DNA of 64,000 nt from Flavobacterium beibuense F44-8. GTDB lineage: Bacteria > Bacteroidota > Bacteroidia > Flavobacteriales > Flavobacteriaceae. Below the pieces are notes generated by a model. That model had not been told where the DNA came from. It saw nothing but the letters and a program-made list of their open reading frames with translations, and did not search any database. Shown here one piece after another: positions 45,119-54,200 of this stretch; position 1 is the first letter of the stretch; every line of letters begins with the position of its first letter. The DNA lies in NCBI RefSeq assembly GCF_000769915.1, contig NZ_JRLV01000006.1, forward strand, positions 1 through 64,000. The letters are read 5' to 3'. The position numbers were made by a program, and so were the translations under genes.

Positions 45119-45760
45119 ATGTTTTTAAAGAAGATATACGACAAACTCGCGCAGGGAGTGGAGCTGGCAGGTTTTACCGAGCCTACCGAACTGCAAAAAG
45201 AAAGCTTTGGTACTATTAAGAGTGGTGCCGACTGTGTGCTTGCCATGCCTGATGGCGGAAGTAAAACCACAACTATTGTTATTAATGTAATTCAAAAGCT
45301 TCAAAAAGCGTTTGAACAGTCTCCGCGTGCCCTTATTGTGGTTCAGGATAAGGAAAAGGTTCAGGAAATGCAGGAGATGTTTGAGGTGCTGGGCAAGTAT
45401 ACCAATTTAAGGGTTTATGGCGTGTATGACAAGAGTGATATAGACGAGGATAAAAACCAGATATCTGTAGGTATTGATGTGCTTATTGGTACACCAAATA
45501 AACTGAATGATATGTTTGGCGGTGCCGGTTTTGATGTAAACCAGCTTAAAATGTTTATAGTAGATGATACAGAGATATTGCTTAAAAACAGGCTGGAGCC
45601 GAAAATTAGCAGGATTTCTAACAGTATAGCTAAGGTGCAGCGTATCTTTTTTACCGATGTAATTACCGAAAGGGTAGAGATACTTGCCGACAGGATTATG
45701 ATTGAGCCTTATTTCTTTGAGTTTGATGATGAGCAGGAAGAAGCCGACGAGAACCAGTAA
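45119..45760 (+). CDS. Degenerate DEAD-box protein, N-terminal RecA domain only
   Basis: 213 residues from ATG 45119 (a TTG at 45104 is less likely). A Q-motif-like segment (GFTEPTELQKESFGTI) is followed by a damaged P-loop (PDGGSKTTT in place of TGSGKT), GTPNKL for motif Ib, and VDDTE where DEAD should be. The second RecA domain of helicases is missing; the protein ends in an acidic tail (FDDEQEEADENQ). So it is a paralogue of RNA helicases that probably cannot hydrolyse ATP, perhaps an RNA-binding or regulatory protein. The gene is intact, 34 bases after the sigma-54 regulator. Confidence 0.82.
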   Translation: MFLKKIYDKLAQGVELAGFTEPTELQKESFGTIKSGADCVLAMPDGGSKTTTIVINVIQKLQKAFEQSPRALIVVQDKEKVQEMQEMFEVLGKYTNLRVYGVYDKSDIDEDKNQISVGIDVLIGTPNKLNDMFGGAGFDVNQLKMFIVDDTEILLKNRLEPKISRISNSIAKVQRIFFTDVITERVEILADRIMIEPYFFEFDDEQEEADENQ

Positions 45761-45762
45761 AG

Positions 45763-46206
45763 ATGGACACATTTAAAATTTATGAATATACAGAAAAGGC
45801 TTCGGGCCTTTTCGGTTTTTTAAGGCGGAAAGGGTACAAGAGTCTGCTTGGGGAAATTGTTTTTCATAATGATAAAGTAGTAATTGCAGGTAAAGGAATT
45901 CTTTTGGCTGAATTGCAGCAAATAAGGATTCCTGTATGTAATGATTATTACGGTAGAAATGATAGAGGTAGCATAACACAGGGCGATAATAATGTGATAG
46001 AGTTATTGTTGGCTAACGGAAATGAAGAGACGTATTACTTTGCTTTGAGTGAGCGTTATGAAATAAGAAGTATAAAAGAGCAGCTTATAGCTTACTATAA
46101 AGCAGGGAGGTTTGATTTTGATAATCTTACCCTGGTTTTAGGGCTTGAAGATTATAATGCCGTGCTTAATTTTAAAAGGAGCCTTACAGATAATAATTTA
46201 ACTTAA
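45763..46206 (+). CDS. Hypothetical PH-like domain protein
   Basis: A 147-residue soluble protein that I do not recognise by name. Strand-rich N-terminal half (LLGEIVFHNDKVVIAGKGIL, LAELQQIRIPV, NVIELLLANGNEETYYFAL) followed by a helix (YEIRSIKEQLIAYYKAG) has the layout of a bacterial PH-like domain. It lies two bases after the DEAD-like gene and two before the next, so it belongs to the same transcript. Confidence 0.6.
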   Translation: MDTFKIYEYTEKASGLFGFLRRKGYKSLLGEIVFHNDKVVIAGKGILLAELQQIRIPVCNDYYGRNDRGSITQGDNNVIELLLANGNEETYYFALSERYEIRSIKEQLIAYYKAGRFDFDNLTLVLGLEDYNAVLNFKRSLTDNNLT

Positions 46207-46208
46207 AA

Positions 46209-46688
46209 ATGGAAAAGAAGTTTAAAACCAAAACCGGTTACTGTCATATTCTTCCAGATAATATAGTACTAACCAGAGATGGTGTTTTAGGTGAAATATC
46301 AAAAATTACCGTTGGTAATACAATGGTAAGAAGTATGGTTTTATATTCACTTTTTTTGTTATATCTTATTTATAAAGTAGTAACGCTATACGGAATAGGA
46401 GATATTGTAAGGGCTATACTTCATTTGGCTGTTGCGGCATTATTATTTTTCGTATTGCTTAAAAGCATTAACAATTCGGCTACTCCTGTAATACCAAGAA
46501 ATAAAATAAAGTCAGTTACGTTTAAAAAAGCAACAGCTTTAACTAGAGCCTGTTTTTTGATTGATTTTGAAGATGAGAAAGGTAAACTGAAAAAAAGACT
46601 AATCATGTTGCCGGGGTCTATGTCGGGAGGTCAGGAAGCTGTAGAGGATGCCGTTAAAATAATGCAGCAAGAAAAGCTTATTGTCTAA
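46209..46688 (+). CDS. Membrane protein with PH-like fold, unknown function
   Basis: A 159-residue protein. N-terminal beta segment (KTGYCHILPDNIVLTRDG), two adjacent membrane helices (about residues 38-56 and 62-80), then a cytosolic beta-rich half (NKIKSVTFKKATALTRACFL and DEKGKLKKRLIMLPGS) and a final helix. The layout, two helices inserted in a PH-like domain, is common among bacterial PH proteins. No pathway is suggested by the neighbours. Confidence 0.65.
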   Translation: MEKKFKTKTGYCHILPDNIVLTRDGVLGEISKITVGNTMVRSMVLYSLFLLYLIYKVVTLYGIGDIVRAILHLAVAALLFFVLLKSINNSATPVIPRNKIKSVTFKKATALTRACFLIDFEDEKGKLKKRLIMLPGSMSGGQEAVEDAVKIMQQEKLIV

Positions 46689-46720
46689 AATACCGTATCT
46701 TTAAGTAAAAACATAAAGCT

Positions 46721-46933
46721 ATGGCATTAGTAAAAGTATATTCCGGTAGTGAGATAGAGGTAGCTCCGGTAAAAGCAGTATTAGAGGAGGCAGGTATTAA
46801 CCCTGTTGTTAAAAACAATGTACAGTCGGCTACCCTTGCAGGGTTTGGTTCATTCGGTCAGGCTATGGAACTCTATGTAGAGGGCTACGAGGCCGATAAA
46901 GCCAAAACACTTATAACAAACTATATTAAATAA
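46721..46933 (+). CDS. Putative signal-transducing small protein (DUF2007 type)
   Basis: A 70-residue protein. It contains the DUF2007 core: VKVYSGSEIEVAPVKAVLEEAGI, then VKNNVQSATL and the ELYVEGYEADKAKTLI end. Family members resemble PII-like regulators; the partner is unknown. Four bases separate it from the GNAT gene. Confidence 0.8.
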   Translation: MALVKVYSGSEIEVAPVKAVLEEAGINPVVKNNVQSATLAGFGSFGQAMELYVEGYEADKAKTLITNYIK

Positions 46934-46937
46934 AAGA

Positions 46938-47477
46938 ATGCTTCCGGTAAAAGAAACCCAACGCTTACTATTTAGAGAACTTGAACTTAGAGATTCAGAG
47001 GTCATGTTTGAAATGGACTCTGATCCTGATGTGCATTTGTACTTAGGGAACAATCCGGTTAAAAATATTGATGAAGTAAAATTCGTTATAGAGAATCTGC
47101 AATGGCAATACAAAACCTTTGGTATGGGGCGCATGGCTGTTGTACTTAAAGAAACAAATGAATTTATAGGCTGGGCAGGATTTAAAAGAGAACGTAATGT
47201 AAACGGACATGAGGTTTTTTGTGACCTAGGTTATCGTTTTCTTAAAAAGCACTGGGGTAAAGGTTATGCGAGCGAATCGGCTAAAGCCTTTGTGGAGCAT
47301 GGCTTTACTGTTATGAAACTGGAAAAAATAAATGCTTACGCCGATGCTGTACATACCGCTTCGCGGAAAGTGCTGGAAAAGGTAGGCTTACAATATATAG
47401 AAACTTTTGAGCTTGATGGTGTTGAAGAGGTATGGTATGAAATGCTAAACCCAAATACATATGTGGAAAAGTCTTAA
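46938..47477 (+). CDS. GNAT-family N-acetyltransferase (RimJ/RimL-like)
   Basis: A 179-residue acetyltransferase with TQRLLFRELELRDSEVMFEM at the N-terminus, the acetyl-CoA loop HWGKGYASESAKAFVEHGF (about residues 99-117) and the late ASRKVLEKVGLQYIETF segment. The RimJ/RimL branch modifies protein N-termini or small amines; the specific target is not readable. Its 3' end overlaps the hydrolase gene by 17 bases. Confidence 0.88.
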   Translation: MLPVKETQRLLFRELELRDSEVMFEMDSDPDVHLYLGNNPVKNIDEVKFVIENLQWQYKTFGMGRMAVVLKETNEFIGWAGFKRERNVNGHEVFCDLGYRFLKKHWGKGYASESAKAFVEHGFTVMKLEKINAYADAVHTASRKVLEKVGLQYIETFELDGVEEVWYEMLNPNTYVEKS

Positions 47478-48276
47478 ACTGATAATGATTACATTACTTT
47501 CTTTTTTTACACTACTTTATTTACTGGCGGTAACACTGCTCTATTTTAATCAGGAGAAAATTATATTTCCTGCAGAGAGGCTGTTGCGGGAGTATGAATT
47601 TAAGTTTGAAGGCAAATTTGAGGAACTTTATATTCCGATGAGCGATAATATAAAGCTTAACGGACTCCTATTTATAGCCGAAAATTCTAAAGGGCTTATT
47701 TTCTATTTGCATGGTAATGGTGGTGCGCTTGATTCATGGGGAGATATAGCGTCTACTTATACTGATTTGGGTTACGATATTTTTATACTGGATTACAGGG
47801 GGTATGGTAAAAGTGAAGGTTATATAGAAAGTGAAGATCAGTTTTTTGACGATGTGAAAAGATCATATGCCGAGATCCTTAAAAGGTACGATGAGGACAA
47901 TGTGATTATTATGGGGTATAGTATAGGTACCGGGTCGGCAGCTATGTTGGCATCGCTTAACAACCCTAAGCTACTTATATTAAAAGCACCTTATTACAGC
48001 CTTAATAATGTAATAGATGGCAGGGTGCCTTTTATGCCCGATTTTTTAAGGAAGTATAAGTTTGAAACCTATAAATTTCTGGAGAATGTTAAATGTCCTG
48101 TGTATACGTTTCACGGCACTAAGGATAGGGTGATACCTTATTCCAATTCAGAAAAGCTTAAGGAAGCCTTTCCTGATAAAATAGTCCTCACCACACTACA
48201 GGGAACCGACCATTTGATTAATGGTGATAACAAAGTTTTTACAGCAAAGCTTTCAGAGATACTTGAGGCCGACTAA
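47461..48276 (+). CDS. Membrane-anchored alpha/beta hydrolase
   Basis: A 271-residue protein with an N-terminal membrane helix (LIMITLLSFFTLLYLLAVTL) and a BEM46-like hydrolase domain. The oxyanion stretch FYLHGNGGALDSW, the nucleophile Ser in MGYSIGTGSA, Asp in FHGTKDRVIP and His in GTDHLI form the catalytic set. The substrate, probably an ester or acyl chain, is unknown. The gene starts within the acetyltransferase gene and ends overlapping the first of the small membrane-protein genes by four bases. Confidence 0.88.
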   Translation: MWKSLKLIMITLLSFFTLLYLLAVTLLYFNQEKIIFPAERLLREYEFKFEGKFEELYIPMSDNIKLNGLLFIAENSKGLIFYLHGNGGALDSWGDIASTYTDLGYDIFILDYRGYGKSEGYIESEDQFFDDVKRSYAEILKRYDEDNVIIMGYSIGTGSAAMLASLNNPKLLILKAPYYSLNNVIDGRVPFMPDFLRKYKFETYKFLENVKCPVYTFHGTKDRVIPYSNSEKLKEAFPDKIVLTTLQGTDHLINGDNKVFTAKLSEILEAD

Positions 48277-48470
48277 TATTTTGTTTTTTGATGCTTTTTT
48301 CTTTTTTCAAACAGGTAGCCTATAATTAGGCCTATTACTATCCAAAAAGGTATACCAAATAGTATTTTATGGTAGGAGAGTGTTTCGCCGTCAATTATAG
48401 GGAAAATAATCATGGCGATAATGTAAAGCACTCCGCCCCAAACAAGTCCGGATCTTAACCATCTTTTCAT
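48273..48470 (-). CDS. Small two-helix membrane protein, tandem family member 5
   Basis: A 65-residue protein with two membrane helices (about residues 9-24 and 36-51). It begins MKRWLRSG, has FPIIDGET after the first helix, GIPFWIVIGLIIGYL in the second and a basic tail (KRKKHQKTK). These features are shared with its four upstream neighbours. It is separated from them by 97 bases and overlaps the convergent hydrolase gene by four bases. No family name is known to me. Confidence 0.65.
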   Translation of the reverse strand: MKRWLRSGLVWGGVLYIIAMIIFPIIDGETLSYHKILFGIPFWIVIGLIIGYLFEKRKKHQKTKY

Positions 48471-48567
48471 GACTTCTTATTTTTGCAGGGTTAATTCACT
48501 AAGAAAGATACGGTTATTCCCGCAACTAAGCAATGATGGGCTGGAAAAGAAATAGTTAAATGTAAAT

Positions 48568-48795
48568 TTACAGGGTAGTTTTTTTGTTTACTGAAGTCTT
48601 TTTGATTCTTATCGAAATAAATGCAAAAAGAAATCCTCCTATAAGGTATCCGAATAAATCAGTTAAATTATATAATGCAAGAGAGTCATTAAGCTCAAAT
48701 ACTTTTACTAAAAACGGCAACAGAATAAATTTCCATAACCCCATCCAAACGAACAGACATAATACTCCTGTTAACCAGTTTTTTGATTTATTCAT
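48568..48795 (-). CDS. Small two-helix membrane protein, most divergent member of the cluster
   Basis: A 75-residue protein. Two hydrophobic segments (about 9-32 and 46-64), start MNKSKNWLTG, and a basic C-terminus (RIKKTSVNKKTT). It lacks the FPL-x-x-x-E motif of its neighbours but shares size, order and the lysine tail. Its start overlaps the stop of the upstream gene by eight bases, indicating coupled translation. Confidence 0.6.
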   Translation of the reverse strand: MNKSKNWLTGVLCLFVWMGLWKFILLPFLVKVFELNDSLALYNLTDLFGYLIGGFLFAFISIRIKKTSVNKKTTL

Positions 48796-48985
48796 CTATT
48801 TGTTTTTTAGGTCCTTTTTTTCTTGAAAAATAACCAAACAGTAATCCGAATATTATCCATAAAGGAAACATGAAAAGACATTTTTTAATGTCAATTTCTA
48901 CACCGTCATATAGCGGAAAACCTATGTTCATTAAAAAGAACATAAATATTCCCCAGCCTATCCCAAATTTCATCCAGCTTTTCAT
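48788..48985 (-). CDS. Small two-helix membrane protein, tandem family member 3
   Basis: A 65-residue protein: MKSWMKFGIGWG start, FPLYDGVE after helix 1, FPLWIIFGLLFGYF in helix 2 and the tail RKKGPKKQID. The same PKKQID tail ends the upstream gene, and the DNA of the two 3' ends is alike, which marks a recent duplication. Gap to the upstream gene is two bases. Confidence 0.7.
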   Translation of the reverse strand: MKSWMKFGIGWGIFMFFLMNIGFPLYDGVEIDIKKCLFMFPLWIIFGLLFGYFSRKKGPKKQIDE

Positions 48986-48987
48986 GC

Positions 48988-49191
48988 TTATCCGTCTATC
49001 TGTTTTTTAGGAACTTTATTTTTTCTGTGGTTGTAATAACTAAAACCTAAGCCAAAAATACACCATACAACAAAGCCTATTATAATTCTTAAAGGCTTAA
49101 GGGTTTCTTCACTCATTAACGGGAAGACTACATCTAATAAAAGGCTCATTATTGATGCCCATACAAAACCCTGTACTATCCAGTTTTTCAT
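48988..49191 (-). CDS. Small two-helix membrane protein, tandem family member 2
   Basis: A 67-residue protein: MKNWIVQGFVWAS start, FPLMSEETL after helix 1, VVWCIFGLGFSYY in helix 2 and a KKQIDG tail. The layout (aromatic near the start, FPL, acidic loop, W-I/C-x-FGL) matches the neighbours. Three bases separate it from the first gene of the cluster. Confidence 0.7.
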   Translation of the reverse strand: MKNWIVQGFVWASIMSLLLDVVFPLMSEETLKPLRIIIGFVVWCIFGLGFSYYNHRKNKVPKKQIDG

Positions 49192-49194
49192 AAG

Positions 49195-49398
49195 TTATTG
49201 GTTTGGAGTTTTAGTGTTTTGTTTTTTTAACGAATACTTTACCCAAAAAAAGCTGGCAGCTATCCATACCGGTATACCTACAATAACTCTGGTTTGTAAT
49301 GGCACTTCATCGCTTATGCCAATAAGGGGGAAAAGAAAAGTGGATATTGAAAACATAAAGACAAAAAATATAAGTCCTGCTATAAGCTTTTTATTCAT
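49195..49398 (-). CDS. Small two-helix membrane protein, first gene of tandem cluster
   Basis: A 67-residue protein: MNKKLIAGLIFFVF start, FPLIGISDE after helix 1, GIPVWIAASFF in helix 2 and basic tail (KKQNTKTPNQ). It begins 19 bases after the expected transcription start of a consensus minus-strand promoter (49424-49454) and leads the four-gene run. I do not recognise the family; holin-like, toxin-like or regulatory small proteins are all possible. Confidence 0.65.
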   Translation of the reverse strand: MNKKLIAGLIFFVFMFSISTFLFPLIGISDEVPLQTRVIVGIPVWIAASFFWVKYSLKKQNTKTPNQ

Positions 49399-49423
49399 TG
49401 TAAAGTGAATTTGTAGTAAAACC

Positions 49424-49454
49424 CAAATATATACAAACTTCTTAATCTAAACAA
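49424..49454 (-). promoter_or_regulatory. Consensus promoter of the small membrane-protein cluster
   Basis: On the minus strand: TTG (complement of 49452-49454), 20-base spacer, TATATTTG (complement of 49424-49431). Predicted start of transcription is near 49417. Confidence 0.72.
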
Positions 49455-49466
49455 AATGCGTGTTGA

Positions 49467-49496
49467 TTGTGTAATTGCCTAATTATCCTATCTTTG
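49467..49496 (+). promoter_or_regulatory. Consensus promoter of the ABC-F gene
   Basis: TTG (49467-49469), 19-base spacer, TATCTTTG (49489-49496). Transcript start near 49503 gives a 15-base leader and rules out an upstream TTG start at 49467. It is divergent from the minus-strand promoter 13 bases away. Confidence 0.75.
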
Positions 49497-49517
49497 CGGC
49501 TTCAAAAAAATACCTCT

Positions 49518-51149
49518 ATGATAACTGTAGATGCGCTTTCGGTACAATTTGGCGGTACCACATTATTCAGTGATGTTTCTTTTTCTATAAATGAGACTGA
49601 TAAGATTGCCCTTATGGGTAAAAACGGGGCAGGAAAATCGACATTGCTAAAAATAATAGCAGGAGTTAACAAGCCTTCAACCGGAGCCATATCGGCACCA
49701 AAAGGAACTGTTATAGCTTATCTTCCTCAGCATTTACTTACCGAAGATAATGCTACGGTTTTTGAAGAGACATCTAAGGCTTTTGCTACTATCTTTAAGA
49801 TGAAGGAAGAGATTGATGCCTTAAATGAGGAGCTTACTGTTCGTACCGATTATGAGTCAGACGAGTACTACAAGATTATCGAAAGGGTATCTGAACTTAG
49901 TGAGAAATTCTACTCAATAGAAGAGGTGAATTATGAGGCAGAAGTAGAGAAGGTGCTTGTTGGTATGGGTTTTAGCCGTACCGATTTTACAAGACCTACA
50001 TCTGAATTTAGCGGTGGTTGGAGAATGCGTATTGAGCTTGCCAAAATACTACTTCAAAAGCCAGATCTTATACTGCTGGATGAGCCTACTAACCACATGG
50101 ATATTGAGAGTATACAGTGGCTGGAAGATTTCCTTTTAAACAGTGCTAAAGCGGTTATCGTTATTTCTCACGATAGGGCTTTTGTTGATAATATTACTAA
50201 CCGTACCATAGAGGTTACTATGGGAAGGATATACGATTATAAAGCGAAATATTCACATTACCTTGAGCTTAGAAAAGACCGCCGTGCACAACAGCAAAAG
50301 GCGTATGATGAACAGCAGAAGATGATTGCCGAAAACATGGAGTTCATTGAACGTTTTAAAGGTACTTATTCTAAAACCCTACAGGTACAGTCGCGCGTTA
50401 AAATGCTGGAAAAACTGGAGCTTGTAGAGGTAGATGAGGTAGATACATCGGCACTTAGACTTAAGTTTCCGCCATCACCACGCTCGGGTCAGTATCCTGT
50501 GGTGGTTAACGAGCTTTCAAAATCATACGGCGATCACGTAGTGTTTAAAGATGCTTCAATGGTTATTGAACGCGGACAAAAACTGGCGTTTGTAGGTAAG
50601 AACGGTGAAGGTAAATCGACCATGATTAAAGCCATTATGGGAGAGCTTGAGTTTGAAGGTAGCCTTGAGGTAGGACACAACGTACAAATAGGCTACTTTG
50701 CGCAAAACCAGGCATCGCTTTTAGATGAGAACCTAACTGTTTTTGAAACGATAGACCGTATTGCCGAAGGTGACATACGTACACAAATAAAAAACCTGCT
50801 TGGTGCATTTATGTTTAGCGGGGATGATACTACTAAGAAAGTAAAAGTACTTTCGGGTGGAGAGAAAACACGTTTGGCTATGATAAAGCTGTTGCTTGAG
50901 CCGGTTAACGTACTTATTCTCGATGAGCCTACTAACCACCTTGATATGCGTACTAAGGATATTATTAAGGATGCTCTTAAAGCTTTTGACGGTACGTTGA
51001 TATTAGTGTCTCACGACAGGGATTTCCTTGACGGACTGGTGACTAAAGTATTTGAGTTTGGTAACAAACGTGTTAAAGAACACTTTGAAGATATTAAAGG
51101 TTTCCTAGAACTTAAAAAGATGGAAAACCTAAGGGAGATAGAGAAATAA
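49518..51149 (+). CDS. ABC-F family ATPase (ribosome-associated translation factor type)
   Basis: 543 residues from ATG 49518, set by the promoter. Two ABC domains without membrane helices: Walker A GKNGAGKST, signature FSGGWRMRIELA, LLDEPTNHMD; and second Walker A GKNGEGKST, LSGGEKTRLAMIK, ILDEPTNHLD. A charged linker (KDRRAQQQKAYDEQQKMI, about residues 250-320) joins them. It lacks the C-terminal coiled coil of Uup/YheS, so it resembles YbiT or EttA in length. Likely acts on stalled or initiating ribosomes; antibiotic protection cannot be excluded. Confidence 0.93.
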   Translation: MITVDALSVQFGGTTLFSDVSFSINETDKIALMGKNGAGKSTLLKIIAGVNKPSTGAISAPKGTVIAYLPQHLLTEDNATVFEETSKAFATIFKMKEEIDALNEELTVRTDYESDEYYKIIERVSELSEKFYSIEEVNYEAEVEKVLVGMGFSRTDFTRPTSEFSGGWRMRIELAKILLQKPDLILLDEPTNHMDIESIQWLEDFLLNSAKAVIVISHDRAFVDNITNRTIEVTMGRIYDYKAKYSHYLELRKDRRAQQQKAYDEQQKMIAENMEFIERFKGTYSKTLQVQSRVKMLEKLELVEVDEVDTSALRLKFPPSPRSGQYPVVVNELSKSYGDHVVFKDASMVIERGQKLAFVGKNGEGKSTMIKAIMGELEFEGSLEVGHNVQIGYFAQNQASLLDENLTVFETIDRIAEGDIRTQIKNLLGAFMFSGDDTTKKVKVLSGGEKTRLAMIKLLLEPVNVLILDEPTNHLDMRTKDIIKDALKAFDGTLILVSHDRDFLDGLVTKVFEFGNKRVKEHFEDIKGFLELKKMENLREIEK

Positions 51150-51170
51150 TATTTCTATTACATGATATAA

Positions 51171-51199
51171 AAAAGGCAGGATTAAATCCTGCCTTTTTT
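51171..51199. terminator. Bidirectional terminator between ABC-F and vWA genes
   Basis: Perfect 12-bp stem AAAAGGCAGGAT (51171-51182) with ATCCTGCCTTTT (51186-51197), loop TAA, A and T runs on both sides. Confidence 0.92.
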
Positions 51200-51200
51200 G

Positions 51201-54200
51201 TTATTGTACCATTTCTACCAGTCGTATAAACTCCGCTTTATAGCCATCGGTATCATTTTTAATACCTTCTTTCGCGAGTTTCTTAATCTTTTTAGATGAT
51301 TTACTTGGTATAAGCTCAGAGTCCCTTAGTTTAAGCCCAAACCACGCTACTGATGAAGCAAACTTAAAGTCGGCCGAAGCTTCATCAAGTTCAACAGGTT
51401 TGTTTTCTATAACCAGTTCTGTTTCGGTACTCTTATTACCATCCGGCATTTTGTGTCTTAGCTTAACTGTTGCCAGTTCATCTTTATATTTGTTTTTCTC
51501 TTTTGCCTGTTGGGTGTACTTCAGTTTTGTATCTGGGGTAAAGTAATCACTTTCCACACCAACCGGGATTATTTCATATAAAGCCGTTACAGTATGCCCG
51601 CTACCCAGTTCGCCTGCATCTATAGCATCGTTTTCAAAATCTTCATCCCTTAGCTTACGGTTTTCATAACCTATAAGCCTGTACGACTGTACATGGTTAG
51701 GGTTAAATTCAATTTGTATTTTAACATCTTTGGCTATGGCATACATGGAGCCTTTAAATTCTTTTTGAAGAAAACGATCGGCTTCCTGCATGTTGTCAAT
51801 ATAGGCATAGTTTCCGTTACCCTTATCGGCCAGTATTTCCATTTTAGAATCCTTGTAGTTACCCATTCCGTAACCAAGGCAGGTAAGGAATACACCACTT
51901 TGTCTTTTTTCTTCAATTAGGGTTTGCATATCCCTGTCGGAAGAGTCACCTACATTAAAGTCACCATCGGTAGCCAGTATTACACGGTTGTTTCCGCCTT
52001 TAATAAAGTTTTCCTGTGCCGTTTTGTAAGCCAGTTCAATACCCTCCCCACCGGCAGTACTGCCACCTGCCGATAGCTCATCAAGGGCATCAATTATTTT
52101 TGTTTTTTCACTTCCGTTGGTTGAAGGCAGTACCAGTCCGGCAGCACCGGCATATACCACAATTGCAATTTTATCTTCAGGGCGCATTTGGTTAACCAAG
52201 AGCTTCATTGACTGTTTAAGTAACGGTAGTTTGTTGTCATCACTCATGGAACCGCTTACATCTATCAGGAATACAAAGTTAGAAGCCGGTAGTTGGTCCA
52301 TTGGTATTTCTTTACCTTTTAGCCCTATTTTAAGGAGCTTGTGATCAGGATTCCATGGGGCATCACTATACTCTGTATTGATAGAGAACGGCTCTTTGCC
52401 TTTAGGCTGAGGGTAATCATACTTAAAGAAGTTTATCATTTCCTCAACACGAACCGCATCTTTAGGTACTTTTTGCCCGTTGTTTAAAAAGCGTCTTATA
52501 TTAGTATAAGAAGCATTATCAACATCAATAGAGAAAGTGGAAAGCGGATTTGAGGTTGGGTTTTCAAACTGATTTTCCTCAAACATATTATAGCTTTCAC
52601 GGTCTACCTGTATTTTAGACGGATCTATAGGTTCGTTTTCCTCTTCGTCTTCTTCAATAATTTCGCGGGCATATTCTCCCTGCTTTGTTTTGATAACCAC
52701 AACACCGTTACTACCTCTCATACCGTATAACGAAGTTGCACCGGCATCTTTTATAACCCTGATGTTAGCCACATCATTTACATTCATATTCTTTACGGTT
52801 TCCTCATCTACAGGCATGCCGTCAAGGATGTAAAGAGGAGTACTGTTTCCGCGGGTTGTAACAACGCCCTGTAACAACGCTCTTTTCTCTGAATCCGACT
52901 GATTGTCTAAAGCGGCTGTGTTTAGTTCTATAGTTGTGCCTTTTATTGTAGTTATAACAATTACACCGTTAACACCTTTGTCTCCGTAAGCCGATATTGC
53001 ATCCTGATCTTTAAGAACTCTAACTGTAGCAATATCATTTTGGTTTAAATTCCTGAAGGTATCTTCGTTAACAGCTACACCGTCTACTACATACAGTGGA
53101 GCTGTATTGGTCTTATCAGCTGTGTTTAAAGTGGCTATATATGTAGGCTCATCTGTCTCAGAAATTTGTCCCGGTATCTTACGAAACTGAATTCTTCCGT
53201 TAGATAAGGTGTCATATTGTATATCGCTGGAGGTTACTACTGTAGCACCTTCTTTATACATGTTTTTACGAGAATAGTCCTGATTGTTTTGAAAACCTTT
53301 ATCAAGTTCCCCTTTTGGAGCGCTTACATAACTAGTAGTCTTTTTGTCTCCATCCCTATAAGTAGGTTTTGCAAAAGCAATAGTGGCTTCCTGTTCTGCG
53401 CGTTTTTTACGTCTTTTTTCTTTTTTTCTTTTTTGTGTTCCGTATGCAACAACAACTTCTTCCAGTGTATTTGTGCTTTCTTCCAGTAGTATATTGTGGG
53501 GGATGTTAGGATTATTAATAGCGACACTTTCTTCATTATAGCCTATATACGAAATTTCCAGGATATCCCCCTTTTTGGCTTCGATAGAGAATTTACCTTC
53601 AATATCTGTCGAAACGCTTTTATTTGTTCCTTTAATAGTTACATTAGCACCGGGTAAAGCTCCTGAAAAGTCACTTACTACGCCGGTAACCATATTATTG
53701 TTTACAGTAATAGTTGCTGTTATGGCTTCTTTGTTCTGTAAGCTGTCTTTACCAAAATAAAGACTGTTAAGATGAGTGTACTTATCTTTTGAGGGAACTA
53801 TAAATTCATTCAGGTTTTCGTTTTCAGAATTCTGAATAGCTACGTTACTATAGGTGGTGGCAGAAGAAGTGTCAACATACATTACTGTATTTCCCACTAC
53901 AACTTTCTTGCTGGGTACAATTTTTACTTTATCTGTCCTAAATACATAGTCAGGATTCTCACTGTCTTTACCTGTTGTAAAGGAGGCATTATCTGTATAT
54001 ACAACATCATCTTTTTTAGGTGTTATTTCTCCTTCGTCAGCTTTAGAGTTCCAAACTATTGCTTTTTTCGTTACAGGGTCAAAGTGTATAGAATCGGCTT
54101 CTATTGTATAAGTAGTATTGTTTCCTTTCCCTACAACCACTTCAATTTTTTGGGTGTCTTTTACTGTTGTTGGGTTAAACGTTTCCTCTACTTTATTATG

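Noticed and set aside
49467..49517. Upstream TTG start for the ABC-F gene
   Set aside because: The TTG is part of the promoter; the transcript begins downstream of it.
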